Origin: Paraphysomonas bandaiensis
Lineage: Eukaryota; Chrysophyceae
NCBI GenBank assembly: GCA_965644295.1
Contig: CBFFRP010000106.1
Coordinates: 1-21,227, forward strand
Direction of reading: 5' to 3'
DNA: 21,227 nucleotides
Shown: positions 17,772-21,227 of the stretch, one piece after another
How the letters are laid out: every line of letters begins with the position of its first letter
How positions within the stretch are numbered: the first letter of the stretch is position 1
Position numbers and translations under genes: made by a program
The notes under the pieces: model-generated
The model's input: the letters and a program-made list of their open reading frames with translations, nothing else
Told to the model about the DNA's origin: nothing
Database searches by the model: none

Positions 17772-18176
17772 CTATAATATTATTACGTTTAATACTATGA
17801 ATTTTAGATTAACAGGTGTATTCGCCATCACGGCGTCGTGTGAATTGCATGAGGTCGTGTTTTGTGGGTGAGGTTTACTATGTTTCCCAGCATTGGGCCG
17901 AGGTCCGTATATGGAGGAATTGATCAAACCATCGCCAATGGTGCCAATAATACGTATGCCTAACAGTGAGAAAGTCTTCAAAATGAGGCGAGTAATGTCC
18001 GCTGTCGTGACCTCGTTTCCACTTGCTTCCAGTTTCCACTCGTAGCCGCATCTGCGATGAAGATACCGTGGTCTGGGAAGGACCGGGTTGCTTTGTTTGC
18101 ATTTTCCGGCGTTTCGGGTGGGAACTGACCCAGGTAATCTGTCTGAGTTTGCTTGTGAGTGCAGGGATAGATTCAT
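17772..18176 (-). CDS. Hypothetical 134-aa ORF
   Basis: This is an uninterrupted ATG-to-stop frame on the minus strand. It is Lys/Arg/Asn-rich, with a C-terminal hydrophobic segment (VNLKFIVLNVIIL) coded by AT-rich DNA and so perhaps incidental. The middle (KLEASGNEVTTADITRLILK) is helix-compatible. No family motif was recognised and there is no clear splice structure. It could be a 5' piece of one of the retroelements. Weak call. Confidence 0.2.
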   Translation of the reverse strand: MNLSLHSQANSDRLPGSVPTRNAGKCKQSNPVLPRPRYLHRRCGYEWKLEASGNEVTTADITRLILKTFSLLGIRIIGTIGDGLINSSIYGPRPNAGKHSKPHPQNTTSCNSHDAVMANTPVNLKFIVLNVIIL

Positions 18177-18404
18177 AGTCTTGTGAAGTTTATCTAATCA
18201 TATTTCGATTTGTCATTGGTGAGGAGGGCGATGACATGTATCTCGTTGCTGGAAAGGCCTACGCCTACGCAGCGTCGCACGGGTATAATACTATTACTGT
18301 TATTACTTATAAAAAGTCGTTTGCAAGAACGTAAGAGTGTGGACTGTCTAACAGAGTTGCAAATATCATCCACTGTAGTGCTATCAGACATTTTAGATCG
18401 CAAG

Positions 18405-19012
18405 ATTATGATTGTTTGTGTAATGTACCTAATATTGAATGTAGCTTACTATAGGGTAAGCCTCATATTATCCCTTCCAGTAGTAGTGACAGTATATTAC
18501 TCCGAGGTGGGGTTATATTGAGAAACCCACTAAAAGGAGTGGTGGGTAGATATAGATGTAGTTGATTCTGCATTTATTATTTATTTTACTAGCGAATGTA
18601 CCAGAATTTCTGTTGATTATCGCTTGCAAGTATTTTTAATTAGCCAACAGAACGTTTTGCTATATACATACACAGTAGAGATAATATATATTATATAGTA
18701 CGCATATATATATAATATCATCATCATGATGTATGTATGTATGTATGTATGTATGTATGTATGTATGTATGTATGTATGTATGTATGTATGTATGTATGT
18801 ATGTATGTATGTATGTATAGTGTAACCGTTACATTCTCACATTTTTGACCTCTGTAACTAATATATAAAACTTATTAAATATTATCTTTAAAAACAACAT
18901 GTTCTCTTCACACCTCTCTACTGCAGTATTTATTGCAAAACTCAACATAAATCGATTTCAAAATTTCACCGGGTTTTGACCGTTTCACCAGGTTTGGTCA
19001 TCATATCGACTC
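18405..19012 (+). mobile_element. Degenerate second copy of the 1.3 kb TIR element (3' half)
   Basis: From TGTACCTAATATTGAAT through AAGCCTCAT, CCGAGGTGG, AACCCACTAA, GTTGATTATCGCTTG, TAACCGTTACATTCTCAC and AAAATTTCACC, this parallels 10964-11413 in order and orientation and ends at the same right terminus. It starts within the intron of the Tudor-like ORF. The second-exon frame is broken by indels and there is no left end, so it is a 5'-deleted relic. A long GTAT microsatellite sits between the ORF part and the terminal part. Confidence 0.75.
18731..18818 (+). repeat. (GTAT)22 microsatellite
   Basis: There are 22 uninterrupted GTAT units, inside the degenerate TIR-element copy. The intact copy has only a short GTATGCATGTAT at the matching place (11201-11212), a plausible seed for the expansion. 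Confidence 0.95.
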
Positions 19013-19149
19013 TGAGTATCCCTCGCGGCTCGGTTCCTCTAGTGCTTTGTGATTATGCGAGAGGGTTTCTGTATTTCTGGTCTGAACGGCTTGACAGTCT
19101 GTGTTTATGGGGGTTGAGCTGTGCGGGGGTTGTAAGAGTGAGAGTGGTT

Positions 19150-19376
19150 TCACATAAATGTATGCATGAATTTCTGGATAATTGTCTGATTGGGGGACCG
19201 TGAGTCTGAAAATTTATGTTTTACGAGTTTCCAATTTGCGCTTTTGTAGTAGCCAGACAATCGCTTTACCTCTGGAGTGGTGGTTGGCGTGCAGATGATG
19301 GGGGGCGCCAACAAGTGCGTTATGCGGGGTTCAAGTGCGTGCAGGTGAAGGAGCTGTCCGTGACGACGGCTTTTTT
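19150..19376 (-). pseudogene. Probable LINE endonuclease-region fragment
   Basis: The minus frame reads GQLLHLHALEPRITHLLAPP, then TPEVKRLSGYYKSANWKLVK, and stops at TGA (19150-19152). The pattern (xGxxLxxL...P-x-x-TH...; then GYYKSANWKLVKHKF, like D-Y-K-x-A-D/N-W-x2-F) is what follows the endonuclease core in non-LTR retrotransposon polyproteins. It is short and lacks the catalytic residues. It could be a 5' piece of the family seen at 1-1260, 7660-9385 and 16160-16640. Confidence 0.35.
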
Positions 19377-19943
19377 GTATGTGTGTATATATAGGTGATC
19401 TTCGTAGAGTTTAAGTCGGGATTATGTGTTGTTATCTCGTTCCTATGTGCAGGTCACAATGCTTGGATGATGGTGTCAAACTCGTGAGGGAGTGATGTAG
19501 AACGCTGTAGTAGCGAGAGTGCTGCAACCTCTCTTGGGCTGTTCAGTTCTATCGTTGAGCTGAGTGAATACCCTAGCATGAGATATTGTGTGACATGTAT
19601 TGTTGGATTTGTGATATCTATGTTGTATCATCAGGGATACTGTAGGGATCAATATATTATTGTATTGCAATACATTGTACAATAATATATATATTGATCG
19701 GCGGACTGGTCAAATATTCTATCAATATTGTTTCTGTTAAAAAGTAGCTCATAATAATATATAATATTGCAATATATTTCAATCAATATTATGATAGTCA
19801 TATAATACAGAAAGGTTCTTAACTGTAGGGTACAAAATATATGTCCATGTATATAAATCTCCGTTCAGACAGTGATTATTGCAAAAATACAGAGGATGAT
19901 GAAGCTGAAGTTGGAGATATGCGGAGAAAATTCTTCAACCAGC
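19377..19943. other. Gene-free stretch with AT-rich hairpins
   Basis: No gene was recognised. The AT-rich inverted repeat at 19647-19699 is listed separately. At about 19861-19950 the plus strand has a short acidic open frame (SDSDYCKNTEDDEAEVGD) that runs up to the copia truncation point and might be an interrupted exon. Confidence 0.35.
19647..19699. repeat. AT-rich inverted repeat
   Basis: GATCAATATATTATTGTA and TACAATAATATATATATTGATC pair in a stem with a 4-nt difference around a loop containing TTGCAATACAT. It is a possible small MITE. Confidence 0.6.
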
Positions 19944-21227
19944 TCAAATTAATAACAGCCGAGTCAGTCTATCACCAGCCCAATCTGAATCACTGAACAC
20001 ATGTAAGTCGAACTCACTCCCACTGAATCTGATGCCCTCATCAATTGTTCCACGCAAATATTTCAATAAGTGAATCGCCAGTTTGCACGATGCATATGTC
20101 GGACAACTACTAAATCGAGACAATAACCCCACTGCATAAGCCAGATCAGGTCTAGTATGCATTGCTAGATACAACACTGCTCCAATAATTTGCCGATACG
20201 GAAATGAGTCAACCCACTGCTTCTGCTCCTCCGTAAGTTCACGTTCCTCTGCCAACAGATCCTGAACATTAGTAGGTAGTGGGGCCTCCTTATTCTTACT
20301 ACTCTTTCCCATAACTGAGCTGAATTTCTTGATAATATTCTTAGCATACTCAGATTGATCTAACATATACCAATTTTCTCCTCTGGTTATCCTGATGTTC
20401 AGAAATCGCTTACACACTCCCAGATCATGCATCTCGAATGTTTCACAGAACCTACGCTTTACGCTTTCCAAGTAAGTCAGATCAGCGGATGCAATTATGA
20501 TATCATCAACATATATCAATAATAAATGCAGTTTTCCGTTACTCCATCGCATATACAAACACGTATCCAAAATACACGGAGTAAAATGCAATGATTTAAT
20601 AAACTTGTCAATATGTTTATTCCACTGTCGCGGTGAAGATCGCAGTCCATACAATGCCTTGATTAGTTGAAAACACCATCCAGCTAGTAATTCCTCATCT
20701 GGTGGAGGTGCCATATACACGTCATCCTCCAGATCTGCATAGCAAAATGCGGATGATACATCTAATTGATGCACATGCATCTGTAACATAAACGCAATCG
20801 CTAACACTAGTCTAATGGTTATACCCTTAACCACTGGAGCGAAAGTGGACGGCTCCTCCTCCTTCTTCTCTTGGAGATTTCCTAATGCCACTAGCCGAGC
20901 CTTGTACTTTACTATATTCCCTAGTATGTCTCGCTTCACCGTATGCACATATTTCGCTCTAACTAATTTCACTCCGCTTGGAATTTTCACGATCTTCAAG
21001 ACACGTCTTTTCAGCAATGATGTCTTCTCCACCATTCGAGCTTTTCTCCATTGTTGATACTGTGGAGATCTCTCTGCCTCGGCATATGAATTTGGTATCT
21101 TGATATCTTCTGTCTCTGCATGGTTAAGATCAATATTATGCGCATCCGGTACTTCAACCATATTAATCTCTCCTAAAACTGACGCGTTTGCCAGTCTCCG
21201 CTGCAGCCGTTTGCGTGTGACCACGTG
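19944..21227 (-). mobile_element. Ty1/copia retrotransposon pol fragment (RT, truncated RNase H)
   Basis: A frame of at least 426 aa enters from the right edge. It holds the copia RT opening (SPQYQQWRKARMVE, YKARLVALG), motif A QLDVSSAFCYADLEDDVY (Asp155), KALYGLRSSPRQW, the catalytic YVDD (238-241), DLGVCKRFLNIRI, YRQIIGAVLYLAMHTRPDL (343-361) and the start of RNase H (SDSDWAGD, 411-418). The frame then degenerates within eight residues and stops at 19944. The rest of RNase H, the polypurine tract and the 3' LTR are absent, so the copy is 3'-truncated. RT motifs are intact and the frame is unbroken, suggesting a fairly young copy. Gag, protease and integrase would lie beyond the window. Confidence 0.9.

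Noticed and set aside
20815-21057. 80-aa plus-strand open frame
   Set aside because: It is antisense to the copia RT frame, which is unambiguous.

Overview
The window is nuclear DNA of a eukaryote. It has two spliced protein genes with very short GT-AG introns (41-66 bp), a tubulin-tyrosine-ligase-like gene (TTLL3-type, which implies cilia or flagella) and a membrane-anchored calpain, set among decayed transposable elements. There are no operons, no tRNA or rRNA genes and no CRISPR arrays. I cannot name the organism. A ciliated or flagellated protist or an early-branching lineage with compact introns fits. A short TTAGGG-type telomere-like stretch is also present.

Layout. 1-1260: broken 3' part of a non-LTR retrotransposon (copy 1), followed by a 3'-tail-only copy (1678-1830). 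2448-2990: a P-loop ATPase pseudogene. 3286-4984: a 1.7 kb pogo/Tigger-type DNA transposon with perfect 24-bp terminal inverted repeats and TA target duplication, carrying a nested small inverted-repeat element and a transposase C-terminus. 5189-6962: the TTLL gene (4 exons, 547 aa). 7660-9385 (minus): non-LTR copy 2, from RNase H to 3' tail. 10093-11414: a 1.3 kb terminal-inverted-repeat element carrying a spliced Tudor-like ORF and an opposing 136-aa ORF. It is inserted into an older copy of the same ORF. 11776-11924: a MITE-like inverted repeat. 11994-12797: a hAT-like relic. 13075-14819 (minus): the calpain gene (7 exons, 478 aa). 15118-15975 (minus): a decayed gene with tyrosine-recombinase-like features. 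16160-16640 (minus): a reverse-transcriptase fragment of a non-LTR element. 18405-19012: a second, degenerate copy of the Tudor-ORF element, interrupted by a (GTAT)22 microsatellite. 19150-19376 (minus): a probable LINE endonuclease-region fragment. 19944-21227 (minus): Ty1/copia reverse transcriptase running off the window edge.

Only the TTLL and calpain genes look like intact host genes. They have no evident functional link. The most unusual object is the TIR element at 10093-11414, with its ORF relatives elsewhere in the window. Exon structures were deduced by eye from GT-AG sites, reading-frame continuity and family motifs. No alignment or database search was run.
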